11,758 bases of DNA from Alteromonadaceae bacterium (GTDB taxonomy: Bacteria; Pseudomonadota; Gammaproteobacteria; Pseudomonadales; Oleiphilaceae), in contig JABXHG010000400.1 of NCBI GenBank assembly GCA_013393545.1, forward strand, positions 1 to 11,758, in the 5' to 3' direction. Every line of letters begins with the position of its first letter. Position 1 is the stretch's first letter. The notes under the pieces are model-generated. The model was not told the origin of the DNA and searched no databases. It saw only the letters and a list, made by a program, of their open reading frames with translations. The translations under genes were made by a program, and so were the position numbers. Below, piece after piece: positions 1 through 7,226 of this stretch.

Positions 1-87
1 GGGGGGCGAGTAGGAAGATGGGGAACGGCAGAAATTGCAAAGAGTAGAAGGACGCCTGAGAGCAAAAGCGAGTGCCAAGGGTTAGCC

Positions 88-168
<81 letters not shown>

Positions 169-341
169 CTTATATTTCAGTTTCTTGAGCTTCTCAAAGC
201 AGTTTTCTCTTCATTTCCAAGCCAGATTCCTCGATCTGACTGAAGCCGGATTGTGTCTATCATTCAGCCAAGGTCTTTCATCGGGTTCGCGGAGTCATGA
301 CCAATTCAGACCCCTCGCCCATTGACTTGACCAGCACACGA

Positions 342-379
342 GTGTCCCGTCTGGATAAGGAGTTAGCCAGACGGGACAC
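342..379. repeat. perfect 13-bp inverted repeat (hairpin) downstream of the cytochrome-like gene
   Basis: Arms 342-354 (GTGTCCCGTCTGG) and 367-379 are perfectly complementary around a 12-nt loop. It lies 41 bp past the stop of the minus-strand gene ending at 420, where a transcript 3' end is expected, but neither strand shows a T-tract after the stem. It may be a Rho-type 3' end, an mRNA-stabilising hairpin or a protein site. The rest of 162-419 holds no supported gene. Confidence 0.6.
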
Positions 380-419
380 CGGGCTTGCGATAAGGGTACT
401 TGCCAGTAAAAGCTTTGTG

Positions 420-2057
420 TTACCAGTCTAGCCGGATATCGTAATCCTCAACCCGGCTTTCGGGTTCCAGCGGAGGAGCCTTTTTCGGGTCCACCTCCCT
501 GAATACATTTTGTGCTGGCGTTATGGTGGCGTCCCGTCCATACACAAAGCTCTGCTCTTCCACAATCACCTTGTAAGCCTTGTTCAGCGCCATCGCTCTC
601 TGCTGGCTAGGTGTGATCAGCGTATGGACGTCGGCAGCCCTGACCTCAGAAGCCTTGACCGAGCCGTCGTCATTGAACCAGCGCGCCTTCATTTCCGGGT
701 TTTCCCGGAATTCATTGCCGCCACCGGCGCGTTTCAGGTACTGCAGGATCTCGCCCTCCACTTGTCCTTTGCTGGGGGCATCGATCATGCCTTCGAGGTT
801 GATATAACCCCAGCCTTCGGTACCGGTTACTTTTCTGGGGAAGGCAAAGGTCTGATCAATGGTGGTGCCAATGGTGCCGTGGCACCCCATGCAGAACATT
901 TGTTCCTGATAGCTTTGTTTTCGGAGCTCTCCGTCGGCATCCTCAATGAAGCCAAGAACCTCCCAGCCCATTCCGTTATTTAGCCCCTTATCACCATGAT
1001 CCGAATAAACTGGTAAGTTGCCGTCGATTTTTTCCTGGCGTTCATTACCGTATAGAGAGGCCAATTCTGCCACTGAATAATCTTTGACCTTTTTCATGTA
1101 GCGGACTTCCTTCATCCGGACAGAAGGCACCACCCGCTCACCATCAAAACCAACATAGCGCACGGTGTGAATGAACTGGGTACCCTCGGGGTAGGACATG
1201 CGTTTTACCGGCTGGCCAGAAGCACCGCCAACATAGGAAGGCCTCTTCAGAATTCGCTGCACCTCGCTCAGGATGCCATCATGATTGAGGTCTGCGCACA
1301 CATGAGTTTCGTTAATGGCCGGAGTTGTTATTTCGGTGAGGTCTTTCATGGCCATCTCAAGCAGTGCCAAATTGGCAAAATAGACATCACGGGAAAATTC
1401 GCCGGTGTCGTCACCGCAGGTGGCTGTTCGGAATGGCTCAGGCAGACGGATAATCACATCATCCGTAGAACCGTTGGTGGGCCAGAACGTGCTCGGCAAG
1501 GGCTTATAATTGAAGGCAACCCAGCCGCTTCCATCTTCCGCCAGACCATTGTCGTCAAACGCATCCGCACCGTGTTCGAGATCCTCTATGGCTGGAATGG
1601 GGCCAGACCACTCGTCATCTCTCTTTAGCCGCTCAATGAAATCGGTGTAGTTGTCGGTATTGATATAGGACTCAATGTCGCCGTCACTGATGTCGGCTAT
1701 CTCGTCCCGTCGGTCCACAAAGAGGTTGCTCCAGTGATTGTGTACACCCAAATCAGAGAAGTTATAGTCGCCCTGCAGAAAACCATCTCCCATGCTGTTG
1801 GGGCGTTGTGAGTCGGAATACGTCTGGTGGCAGGTGTAACAGGGATTGTTGACACCTTCGGTTTTGGTGTAACACTGCGGCGGTATGACCGCCTCGCGAT
1901 TGTACAATGTGTCTTGTGCAATGGTGGGGCGCTGAGGCTCCTCGCCTGTTGACTCGTAGTCATCACTGACGACTACGGCAGGCATGTCATCGTCTTCTCC
2001 GCATCCCGCCACAAGGCTCGCAATCAGCATGATTAGTAAGTAGAAAGCGCGGTTCAT
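420..2057 (-). CDS. outer-membrane lipoprotein with two CXXCH haem-c motifs, cytochrome-like, function unknown
   Basis: The protein is 545 aa from the ATG at 2057. The frame stays open upstream to 2192, but I chose this start because it is followed directly by a lipoprotein signal (MNRAFYLLIM, lipobox LVAGC, Cys19) and has GGGA about 7 nt upstream. Residue +2 after the Cys is Gly, so outer-membrane sorting is expected. Two haem c attachment motifs are visible: CYTCH (Cys73, Cys76, His77) and CMGCH (Cys389, Cys392, His393), about 315 residues apart. An acidic DLNHDG stretch near residue 257 resembles a calcium-loop fragment. This suggests an envelope dihaem electron carrier or redox enzyme, but I do not recognise a named family. 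It follows the PhoX-like gene on the same strand, separated by a terminator, so co-transcription is probably only partial. Confidence 0.8.
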   Translation of the reverse strand: MNRAFYLLIMLIASLVAGCGEDDDMPAVVVSDDYESTGEEPQRPTIAQDTLYNREAVIPPQCYTKTEGVNNPCYTCHQTYSDSQRPNSMGDGFLQGDYNFSDLGVHNHWSNLFVDRRDEIADISDGDIESYINTDNYTDFIERLKRDDEWSGPIPAIEDLEHGADAFDDNGLAEDGSGWVAFNYKPLPSTFWPTNGSTDDVIIRLPEPFRTATCGDDTGEFSRDVYFANLALLEMAMKDLTEITTPAINETHVCADLNHDGILSEVQRILKRPSYVGGASGQPVKRMSYPEGTQFIHTVRYVGFDGERVVPSVRMKEVRYMKKVKDYSVAELASLYGNERQEKIDGNLPVYSDHGDKGLNNGMGWEVLGFIEDADGELRKQSYQEQMFCMGCHGTIGTTIDQTFAFPRKVTGTEGWGYINLEGMIDAPSKGQVEGEILQYLKRAGGGNEFRENPEMKARWFNDDGSVKASEVRAADVHTLITPSQQRAMALNKAYKVIVEEQSFVYGRDATITPAQNVFREVDPKKAPPLEPESRVEDYDIRLDW

Positions 2058-2080
2058 GGATTGTCCCGTTTTCAGAAGCA

Positions 2081-2113
2081 AAAAGGGGGAGGCCTCTCGG
2101 CCTCCCCGTGTTT
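2081..2113 (-). terminator. intrinsic terminator after the PhoX-like gene
   Basis: A perfect 9-bp GC-rich stem (2086-2094 with 2099-2107, arms GGGGAGGCC/GGCCTCCCC, 4-nt loop). Read on the minus strand it is followed by CTTTTT. It lies between the stop at 2131 and the next minus-strand start at 2057, so it should separate or attenuate expression of the cytochrome-like gene. Confidence 0.85.
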
Positions 2114-2130
2114 TCTGTAATTGGCAGCAA

Positions 2131-3876
2131 TCAGGCTTCCGGATCAAACAACCAGAGCATGTTGTTTTCGTGCTCACCGGTGTCTTCACCAATCAGTACT
2201 CGACCATCTCGCAGTACCAGCAGGTTGTCTGGTTCGGAAATGTTGTCAGCACTGCAATTGTTGACGGTAGCATTTTCATCGTAGGGACCACCGACAATGG
2301 CCGGCACCATCCGGGTGATGTCAAAGCTTGCCGTCAGAGGCATCTGGTAGACTACACCGCAGTCGCCATTGGTGGCATCCAGCTGGATGTCGCCTTGATC
2401 GTCGCCCATTGTCTTGTTGAAGTTAGCCATGGCCATATAGGCGAAAGGCACCGATCCATCTTTGGCGCCTTCAAGGTTGATGTTCACACCTTCCATTTTC
2501 CGAAATTCGGCGGTGGCGCCCAGAGCTGCTGCGGCTTTGCGGGATTCGAGGAAAGCCACGCGATCATCGCCAAACGAGTCATCCTCGACGGTTCCGTCGT
2601 TGTCCAGATCACGATTCAACTTGCCTTCCGCCCAGTTGTTGATCTCGGCGTCTGAGATATAGCTGGTGCTGCCGTCGGTATAATCGGACTGGTCGATACC
2701 GTCGTAATCTGCAATCCAGCTCTCGATGGTGGCGTTATCTCCGGAAGCCAGCTCAATCCAATCGATGTCGAATCCGGCAACGGTTGGGTCACTAGTGTCG
2801 TCCTGAGTGGCCTTGGCTGCATACAGGGTGCCGCTGGTCAAATCACCGGCGTTATCCGCTATGAATTTGAAGAACACAGTGCCGGTGCCGTCATCACTCA
2901 GATAAACGGTTTTCTCATCCGGCATGACAACGGCGTTTTCGTGTGAGAAACGACCCAGAGCGCGCAGCTTTACGGGGATAGGGGTCGCCGCAGTCGGGTC
3001 TGTTATTTCTACAATATAACCATAGTCATAGGGGTTGGGGTAGGTGCCGCCCAGATAATCCTGCAGGCGTTCGTTGTCAGAGATGTACTGGTAGTTCGGG
3101 TTGTTCCAGTCTGCGGTGTTGTCAAAATACAATTCCTCGGACGTGAGCGGATTGCCCCAGGGAGATAGTGTCCCAAAGCAGTTAACCCAGGTGCCGGAAA
3201 CAGCCCCAAAATCCACCATCATGACGTCGTTATCAACCACGCTCCAGTTGCCGGTTTCGTCCTTGCGGATTTTCATCCGGCTCATACCGCCGGGCCGGTC
3301 TTCCCAGTTCGTATACAGGTAACCTTCACCGGTACCGGTGCTGATGAAAGCATTAAAGTCTGGATCATTGGAAACTTTCAGCGTTTGCGAGTCATCCATG
3401 CTGTTGATGGCGCCCATGCCGCCGGTGGGAGCTCCAGCCCAGGTGTCGCCGTTTTGGGCCAGCACATCGTAGGAGCCAACGGCAGTACGAACCAGTTCTT
3501 TTTCCGCACCGTCGGCCGGTAGCGACAGAGCGTTAAACTGCAGGTTAGGGTCGGAAAAATCAGCGTTGCGCACCACACCGACAGCTGCTGCGGAGAAATC
3601 TTTGCCGTCAGCATCTTGTGCCGTGTTGCTGTCTGAAGGGTGTTGAGAGTTGAAGAAGAGGTCGCCTTCATCCGATAAAAATAAACCGGTGACTTCGGCA
3701 CCGAGAGGGACTGTTGCCAAACGAGTCAGTTGCTGACTCTCCGAATCCAGAGCACCTTCTTCCCCCGAGGAAGAGTTGTCGTCATCATCTGAGCAACCTG
3801 CAACAAATGCAGTGCCTGCTACTGCGAGCGCTAGCGCAGAAAGCTTGAACAGGGATTTTCCATTTTTTTGATACAT
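2131..3876 (-). CDS. PhoX-family (DUF839) phosphatase-like lipoprotein
   Basis: The protein is 581 aa from the ATG at 3876, chosen over the upstream ATG at 3948 because it starts directly with a lipoprotein signal ending FVAGC (Cys28). A GGG-containing weak ribosome site lies about 9 nt upstream. PhoX-type calcium-dependent phosphatases are secreted beta-propeller enzymes that release phosphate from organic esters. Family-like motifs are NC..TLSPWGNPLTSEE (about 232-248, with Cys233), GRFSHEN (308-314) and PDNLLVLRDGRVLIGED (about 549-565). The stretch GAEVTG...QHP, which I recall near the C-terminus of canonical PhoX proteins, is here at the N-terminus (59-80), and the protein ends soon after the EDTG motif. 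This suggests a permuted blade order. Activity is inferred only; it could be a non-enzymatic DUF839 protein. The upstream GTCA repeats fit phosphate control. Confidence 0.8.
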   Translation of the reverse strand: MYQKNGKSLFKLSALALAVAGTAFVAGCSDDDDNSSSGEEGALDSESQQLTRLATVPLGAEVTGLFLSDEGDLFFNSQHPSDSNTAQDADGKDFSAAAVGVVRNADFSDPNLQFNALSLPADGAEKELVRTAVGSYDVLAQNGDTWAGAPTGGMGAINSMDDSQTLKVSNDPDFNAFISTGTGEGYLYTNWEDRPGGMSRMKIRKDETGNWSVVDNDVMMVDFGAVSGTWVNCFGTLSPWGNPLTSEELYFDNTADWNNPNYQYISDNERLQDYLGGTYPNPYDYGYIVEITDPTAATPIPVKLRALGRFSHENAVVMPDEKTVYLSDDGTGTVFFKFIADNAGDLTSGTLYAAKATQDDTSDPTVAGFDIDWIELASGDNATIESWIADYDGIDQSDYTDGSTSYISDAEINNWAEGKLNRDLDNDGTVEDDSFGDDRVAFLESRKAAAALGATAEFRKMEGVNINLEGAKDGSVPFAYMAMANFNKTMGDDQGDIQLDATNGDCGVVYQMPLTASFDITRMVPAIVGGPYDENATVNNCSADNISEPDNLLVLRDGRVLIGEDTGEHENNMLWLFDPEA

Positions 3877-3953
3877 AGTCGTTACCCTACTTGGTCTCAA
3901 TTCAGCGTGATTGCCTGAAATGCAGAGCATGAGCGGCTTATGTTTCATTCAAA

Positions 3954-3981
3954 TTGACGAAACGTGACCAAACCATGACGT
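3954..3981 (-). promoter_or_regulatory. candidate Pho box (PhoB site) upstream of the PhoX-like gene
   Basis: Read on the minus strand, ACGTCAT (3981-3975) and TGGTCAC (3970-3964) are exactly 11 bp apart with a 4-bp spacer, followed by TCGTCAA (3960-3954) after 10 bp. PhoB sites are tandem CTGTCAT-like 7-mers with 4-bp spacers, and all three units keep GTCA. They lie about 80-105 bp before the start codon at 3876. The match is imperfect in the first bases of each unit. Confidence 0.45.
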
Positions 3982-3997
3982 TTTCAAGATTTTCGGG

Positions 3998-4017
3998 TGC
4001 AATAAGAATGCAATAAG
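3998..4017 (+). repeat. 11-bp-phased direct repeat TGCAATAAG upstream of the CDF gene
   Basis: TGCAATAAG occurs at 3998-4006 and again at 4009-4017, separated by two bases, giving a period of one helical turn. A degenerate TTGCATATAG follows at 4021. It sits in the divergent promoter region, 54 bp before the CDF start, so a regulator site is plausible. The regulator is unknown. Confidence 0.5.
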
Positions 4018-4034
4018 CAGTTGCATATAGTGGC

Positions 4035-4062
4035 GACGTCGAGAATGATCCAGGAGGACGTC
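4035..4062 (+). promoter_or_regulatory. possible hairpin around the CDF ribosome-binding site
   Basis: Two copies of the self-complementary hexamer GACGTC (4035-4040 and 4057-4062) flank a 16-nt loop that contains the Shine-Dalgarno AGGAGG (4052-4057). Pairing of the two copies would hold most of the ribosome site in a loop and its last G in the stem. The spacing from AGGAGG to the ATG at 4071 is long, 13 nt. The stem is short, so this is only suggestive. Confidence 0.25.
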
Positions 4063-4070
4063 TTTTCGTT

Positions 4071-5024
4071 ATGCAACAGGTTTTCGAGCCCAAGACTCAT
4101 GCACACACATTGCGCGGGGCGGATGCACTCCAGGATTGCTCCCCGACGGATGTGGTTGGATCAACTCCGCGGGAAGGCGTTGGTGTAACGCTCATTGGAA
4201 TGGCGATCGACATCCTTCTGGGCATTGTCAAAATACTTGCGGGTATGTTTTCCGGAAGCCACGCTCTGGTGGCAGATGGGGTGCATTCCTTTTCTGACGC
4301 AGCTACGGACGTTATGGTGATTTTCATGATGCGCTACTCCCGGCAGCCTGCGGATGTCGACCACCCCTACGGGCATGATCGCTTTGAAACGCTGGGTACT
4401 GTTATCATGGGGTTCCTTCTTTTGTTGGTCGCGGTTGGGCTCGCTGCAGAAAACCTTCTGAATTGGATGGGGGCTGAGTCCGGAATTCAGGCTGGTTGGT
4501 TGGCCGTTGTAATAGCGTTGGTTTCCATTGGTGTGAAAGAGTGGCTTTTTCGGTACACCAGAAAGGTTGGTGAAAAGATACAGTCTGAGTTGATTGTGTC
4601 CAATGCCTGGCACAGCCGCACTGATGCCGTTTCTTCGGGCATCGTATTGATCGCCATTTTGGGGGCCTGGGCAGGCATGGAGTGGCTCGACTTTGTTGCA
4701 GCTATTGCGGTGGCGGTTGCTATCGGCAAAATCGGCTGGACCATGACGCTGGACAACGTCAAAGAGCTGGTGGATACCGCGATAGCACCAGAAAAGCAGC
4801 AAATGATGGTCGCATTAATTGAACAGCCTCCTCAGATTGATTGTGTCACCAGCTTTAAAAGCCGAAGGATGGGTAAGAAATACCTGATTGAGTGTGTTCT
4901 TCACTTACCAAAGAATCTTACTGTTGCAGAAGGGGCCCACATAGCCTCAACGCTCAAATCGAAACTACTGTTGAACTTTCCGGAAGTGAAAGCAGTAACT
5001 TTCAGTTTGGAAGCTTCACCGTAA
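4071..5024 (+). CDS. cation diffusion facilitator (CDF) family metal efflux transporter
   Basis: The protein is 317 aa, a normal CDF length. These inner-membrane dimers export divalent metals (Zn, Fe, Mn, Co) in exchange for protons. Hydrophobic helices begin near residue 38. The metal site pairs are HSFSD (His72, Asp76) in the second helix and HSRTD (His181, Asp185) in the fifth, an HD-HD set more like Zn-selective CDFs than the DD-HD set of E. coli FieF. HPYGHDRFE (98-106) is the usual loop motif, and residues about 236-315 form the cytoplasmic C-terminal domain. The first 35 residues include His10, His12 and Cys23 and could touch metal. AGGAGG is 13 nt upstream. It is divergent from the PhoX-like gene and monocistronic, with its own terminator. 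Metal identity is not decided by sequence alone. Confidence 0.92.
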   Translation: MQQVFEPKTHAHTLRGADALQDCSPTDVVGSTPREGVGVTLIGMAIDILLGIVKILAGMFSGSHALVADGVHSFSDAATDVMVIFMMRYSRQPADVDHPYGHDRFETLGTVIMGFLLLLVAVGLAAENLLNWMGAESGIQAGWLAVVIALVSIGVKEWLFRYTRKVGEKIQSELIVSNAWHSRTDAVSSGIVLIAILGAWAGMEWLDFVAAIAVAVAIGKIGWTMTLDNVKELVDTAIAPEKQQMMVALIEQPPQIDCVTSFKSRRMGKKYLIECVLHLPKNLTVAEGAHIASTLKSKLLLNFPEVKAVTFSLEASP

Positions 5025-5045
5025 TGACGGTGAAGATGGTTTTTT
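5014..5045 (+). terminator. intrinsic terminator overlapping the CDF stop codon
   Basis: A perfect 9-bp stem CTTCACCGT (5014-5022) / ACGGTGAAG (5027-5035) with loop AATG is followed by ATGG and TTTTTT (5040-5045). The TAA stop at 5022-5024 lies inside the hairpin, so the last codons are part of the terminator. Confidence 0.85.
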
Positions 5046-5131
5046 GGCAAGATCTGTGAAACACAAGCCAATGATTAAACTACCGTATCTGGTTACTCGT
5101 ATACCCTTGAGAACTTGTGAGGGTACGGGTA

Positions 5132-6163
5132 ATGGCAGATCAATTGGTAGACGAAATTATTTTGCGAAAAGACGGTGGGGGTGACAAAAGCTCGCTGGTG
5201 AATCTGTATTTCCGGGAAGCCGGTAGGTATCCCCTTCTGTCACCAGCCGAAGAACGTCGCCTTTGCCGAAAGCTGGCGCTTTGTTATCGAGTAATAGCCA
5301 GGGAAATCTTGATTGACCCGGAAACAGAGCTTAGCTTCAAGAAGACGGTCGCTGTTGCGCAACTTTCCCACCAACCAACCTCCCGTAGCCGCCGTGCGAT
5401 TTGCCTGGCCAATGCCTGTCGAACAAGGCTCATAGAGAAAAATCTTAGGCTGGCAGTGCATGGGGCGAAGCGTTTCAGTAAATCCGATGTACCAATGCCT
5501 GATTTAATACAGGAGGCCAATCTTGGGTTGATTAAAGCAGCGGACCGTTTTGTGCCGTCTAAAGGCTTTCGGTTCTCGACTTATGCGCACTGGTGGATCA
5601 ATCAGGAAGTCCAGTCCTGTGTTCAGCGAGGGATTCGCACAGTGCGTTTGCCAGAGAACATTGGCGACGAACTGCGCAATCATCGTAAAGCCTCCGCACA
5701 GCTGTACCAGGCCAGAGGACGGGGGCCGACACAAACCGAGCTTGCCGAAGCAACCGGGGCCAATCTATCGAGAATAGGGGAATTGAGGGCGTTGATGGGC
5801 AGTGAGGTGTCGACCAGCGCGCCCCTTGCTGACGATACTTCTGCTACATTCGGAGACACACTGGAAGCCAATGAGGCCCTGACGCCTGAATACCAATTGC
5901 TGACCCTGGATTTCCGGCAGAACGTCAGAAGTTTGCTCGGCTCGCTTTCGCCCAGGGAAAAGGAAGTGTTATGTCGCCGATATGGCATAGAGGTGCAGAA
6001 AGAAGAAACACTTCAGCTCATTTCAGACAGTCTTGGAATCAGCCGTGAGCGTGTTCGCCAGATCGAAAAAACCGCGATTAAAAAAATCGCTGCCGTGTAC
6101 CATCAATACGCTGCAAGCCCGGACGGCTCTTCGAGCCGTCTTTCTGAGGAGAGCTACCACTAA
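5132..6163 (+). CDS. sigma-70 family RNA polymerase sigma factor, group 2 (RpoS-like) paralogue
   Basis: The protein is 343 aa from the ATG at 5132. A GTG at 5117 in frame would add five residues, but GAGG at 5119-5122 fits the ATG better. Domain order is region 1.2 (LVNLYFREAGRYPLLSPAEE, 22-41), region 2 with DLIQEANLGLIKA (124-136) and the -10-reading helix FRFSTYAHWWINQEVQ (147-162), region 3 (about 176-250), and region 4 (LSPREKEVLCRRYG, 272-285, then helix-turn-helix SLGISRERVRQIEK, 300-313). A 40-residue segment between 1.2 and 2 is not recognised. Lack of region 1.1 and presence of 1.2 place it with RpoS-like factors, but WWINQ instead of the usual WWIRQ suggests a divergent paralogue rather than RpoS itself. 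It overlaps the peroxidase gene by one base, pointing to a stress regulon. Confidence 0.9.
   Translation: MADQLVDEIILRKDGGGDKSSLVNLYFREAGRYPLLSPAEERRLCRKLALCYRVIAREILIDPETELSFKKTVAVAQLSHQPTSRSRRAICLANACRTRLIEKNLRLAVHGAKRFSKSDVPMPDLIQEANLGLIKAADRFVPSKGFRFSTYAHWWINQEVQSCVQRGIRTVRLPENIGDELRNHRKASAQLYQARGRGPTQTELAEATGANLSRIGELRALMGSEVSTSAPLADDTSATFGDTLEANEALTPEYQLLTLDFRQNVRSLLGSLSPREKEVLCRRYGIEVQKEETLQLISDSLGISRERVRQIEKTAIKKIAAVYHQYAASPDGSSSRLSEESYH
6122..6144 (+). other. terminator-like hairpin inside the 3' end of the sigma gene
   Basis: A perfect 8-bp GC-rich stem GACGGCTC (6122-6129) / GAGCCGTC (6133-6140) with a 3-nt loop is followed by TTTCT. It lies in codons for the last residues of the sigma factor and just before GAGGAG (6146-6151), the ribosome site of the next gene. 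It might attenuate or stabilise the downstream message; the short T-tract makes full termination unlikely. Confidence 0.45.
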
Positions 6164-6720
6164 TGAGAAAAACCACTAGACTTTTAAGCAAGACGGCAAT
6201 GGTTTTGATGCTAACGCTGTCTGGTGCCGGTGCGGCCTTTGCGGATTCCTGTCCGGCCTATCTCGACCATGATCTGCGCAAACTGCATTCGACTGACACG
6301 GTAAATCTGTGCGATTTGGCGGCAGGAAAGCCCTTGTTGGTGGTCAATACCGCGAGCCGGTGTGGATACACAGGGCAGTTCGAAGGGCTCGAAGCGCTAA
6401 GTCAGCAATATAGAGATAAGGGGCTGGTTGTGGTCGGCTTTGCCAGTGACGATTTTCGCCAGGAGGCAAACTCCGAAGAAGAGGCAGCCACGGTTTGTTT
6501 CAAAAACTTCGGTGTCACCTTCACGATGATTGCTCCCTCGAAAGTCACCGGTTCCGAGGCCAATCCAGTTTTTACTGAGATTAACCGCCAGAGCCAGGCT
6601 CCGCGCTGGAACTTCACCAAATACATGATAGATAGGGAAGGGGGCGTTACCCACTCTTTTCCAAGCAGGGTGCGCCCGAACGATCCTGAGTTGATTGGCG
6701 CTGTGGAGTCGGTGCTATAA
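6163..6720 (+). CDS. periplasmic glutathione-peroxidase-family (thioredoxin-fold) peroxidase
   Basis: The protein is 185 aa with an N-terminal signal peptide (basic MRKTTRLLSK, hydrophobic to about residue 26, AFA-DS cleavage), so export is expected. GPx-like proteins reduce hydroperoxides using thiols, in bacteria often thioredoxin. The catalytic tetrad is visible: NTASRCGYTGQFEGLE gives Cys67 (not selenocysteine), Gln100 in FRQE, and Trp149-Asn150 in WNFTKY. Cys112 in VCFKNFGVTF matches the usual resolving cysteine position. The loop GFASDDF replaces the common GFPCNQF. The ATG overlaps the sigma stop (TAATG), and GAGGAG ends 11 nt upstream, so translation is probably coupled. The pairing with a sigma factor suggests an envelope oxidative-stress role; the physiological reductant is unknown. 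Confidence 0.92.
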   Translation: MRKTTRLLSKTAMVLMLTLSGAGAAFADSCPAYLDHDLRKLHSTDTVNLCDLAAGKPLLVVNTASRCGYTGQFEGLEALSQQYRDKGLVVVGFASDDFRQEANSEEEAATVCFKNFGVTFTMIAPSKVTGSEANPVFTEINRQSQAPRWNFTKYMIDREGGVTHSFPSRVRPNDPELIGAVESVL

Positions 6721-6723
6721 CGC

Positions 6724-6749
6724 AAAAAGGCAGCCGAAGCTGCCTTTTT
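6724..6749. terminator. bidirectional intrinsic terminator between the peroxidase and csp genes
   Basis: A perfect 11-bp inverted repeat (6724-6734 with 6739-6749) has core GGCAGC/GCTGCC, loop CGAA, an A5 run on the left and a T5 run on the right. It therefore works on both strands for two convergent genes ending at 6720 (+) and 6773 (-). Confidence 0.93.
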
Positions 6750-6772
6750 ATAACATTGTTTGGCCTGTTTAA

Positions 6773-6979
6773 TTACAGGGCAACAACGTTCTCTGCCTGA
6801 GGGCCTTTCTGGCCATCGGTCACGGAGAAGCTGACTTCCTGGCCTTCGGCCAGAGTCTTGAAGCCGCCACCTTGAATAGCGCTGTAATGAACAAAAACGT
6901 CTGCACCGCCTTCGCGATTAATGAAGCCAAAGCCTTTAGCTTCGTTGAAGAACTTAACGGTACCGGTAACTGTAGACAT
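6773..6979 (-). CDS. cold-shock domain protein (CspA family)
   Basis: The 68-aa single cold-shock domain is a five-strand OB fold that binds single-stranded RNA and DNA and melts mRNA structure. RNP1 is KGFGFI (15-20) and RNP2 is VFVHY (28-32), both with the aromatic residues intact. I chose the ATG at 6979 rather than 7000 because it gives the canonical [12 protein letters not shown] start and has AGGAAAG about 8 nt upstream. The region upstream (6980-7226) has no supported gene and could hold the long leader usual for cold-regulated csp genes, though I see no clear promoter. Whether it is cold-induced or constitutive cannot be told from sequence. Confidence 0.96.
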   Translation of the reverse strand: MSTVTGTVKFFNEAKGFGFINREGGADVFVHYSAIQGGGFKTLAEGQEVSFSVTDGQKGPQAENVVAL

Positions 6980-7226
6980 ATTATACTTTCCTGAAATCAA
7001 TCTTTTAAAGTGCCGTCAGACATCAAGTGGATGCCGGATCAGCGGTATGCGGGAAACAAAAAACGGCTGGCTCAAAAAGGGGACGGTACACTACTGATGA
7101 CAACAGGAATACGTCTTACTCTTGACTGCTTTGCTCGATCTTTCCAACGAAGACTACGGTACGCCTGTTTGCCCGGAATGCAAAGGTTTATTTTGTAGGT
7201 AGAAACATCCTGGCCACCTTAGTCAC
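6980..7226 (-). other. gene-free upstream region of the csp gene
   Basis: No frame here gives a convincing protein. On the minus strand it would include the csp promoter and leader. I could not identify a clear -35/-10 pair or cold box by eye. Confidence 0.3.

Noticed and set aside
5105..5130. GAACTT at 5111-5116 as an RpoE-type -35 element for the sigma gene
   Set aside because: It lies within about 20 bases of the start codon, leaving no room for a -10 element and ribosome site.
7100..7200. Plus-strand frame with a CPECKGLFC zinc-ribbon-like stretch
   Set aside because: It is only about 33 codons between stops, with no ATG and no ribosome site, and no homology extends on either side.
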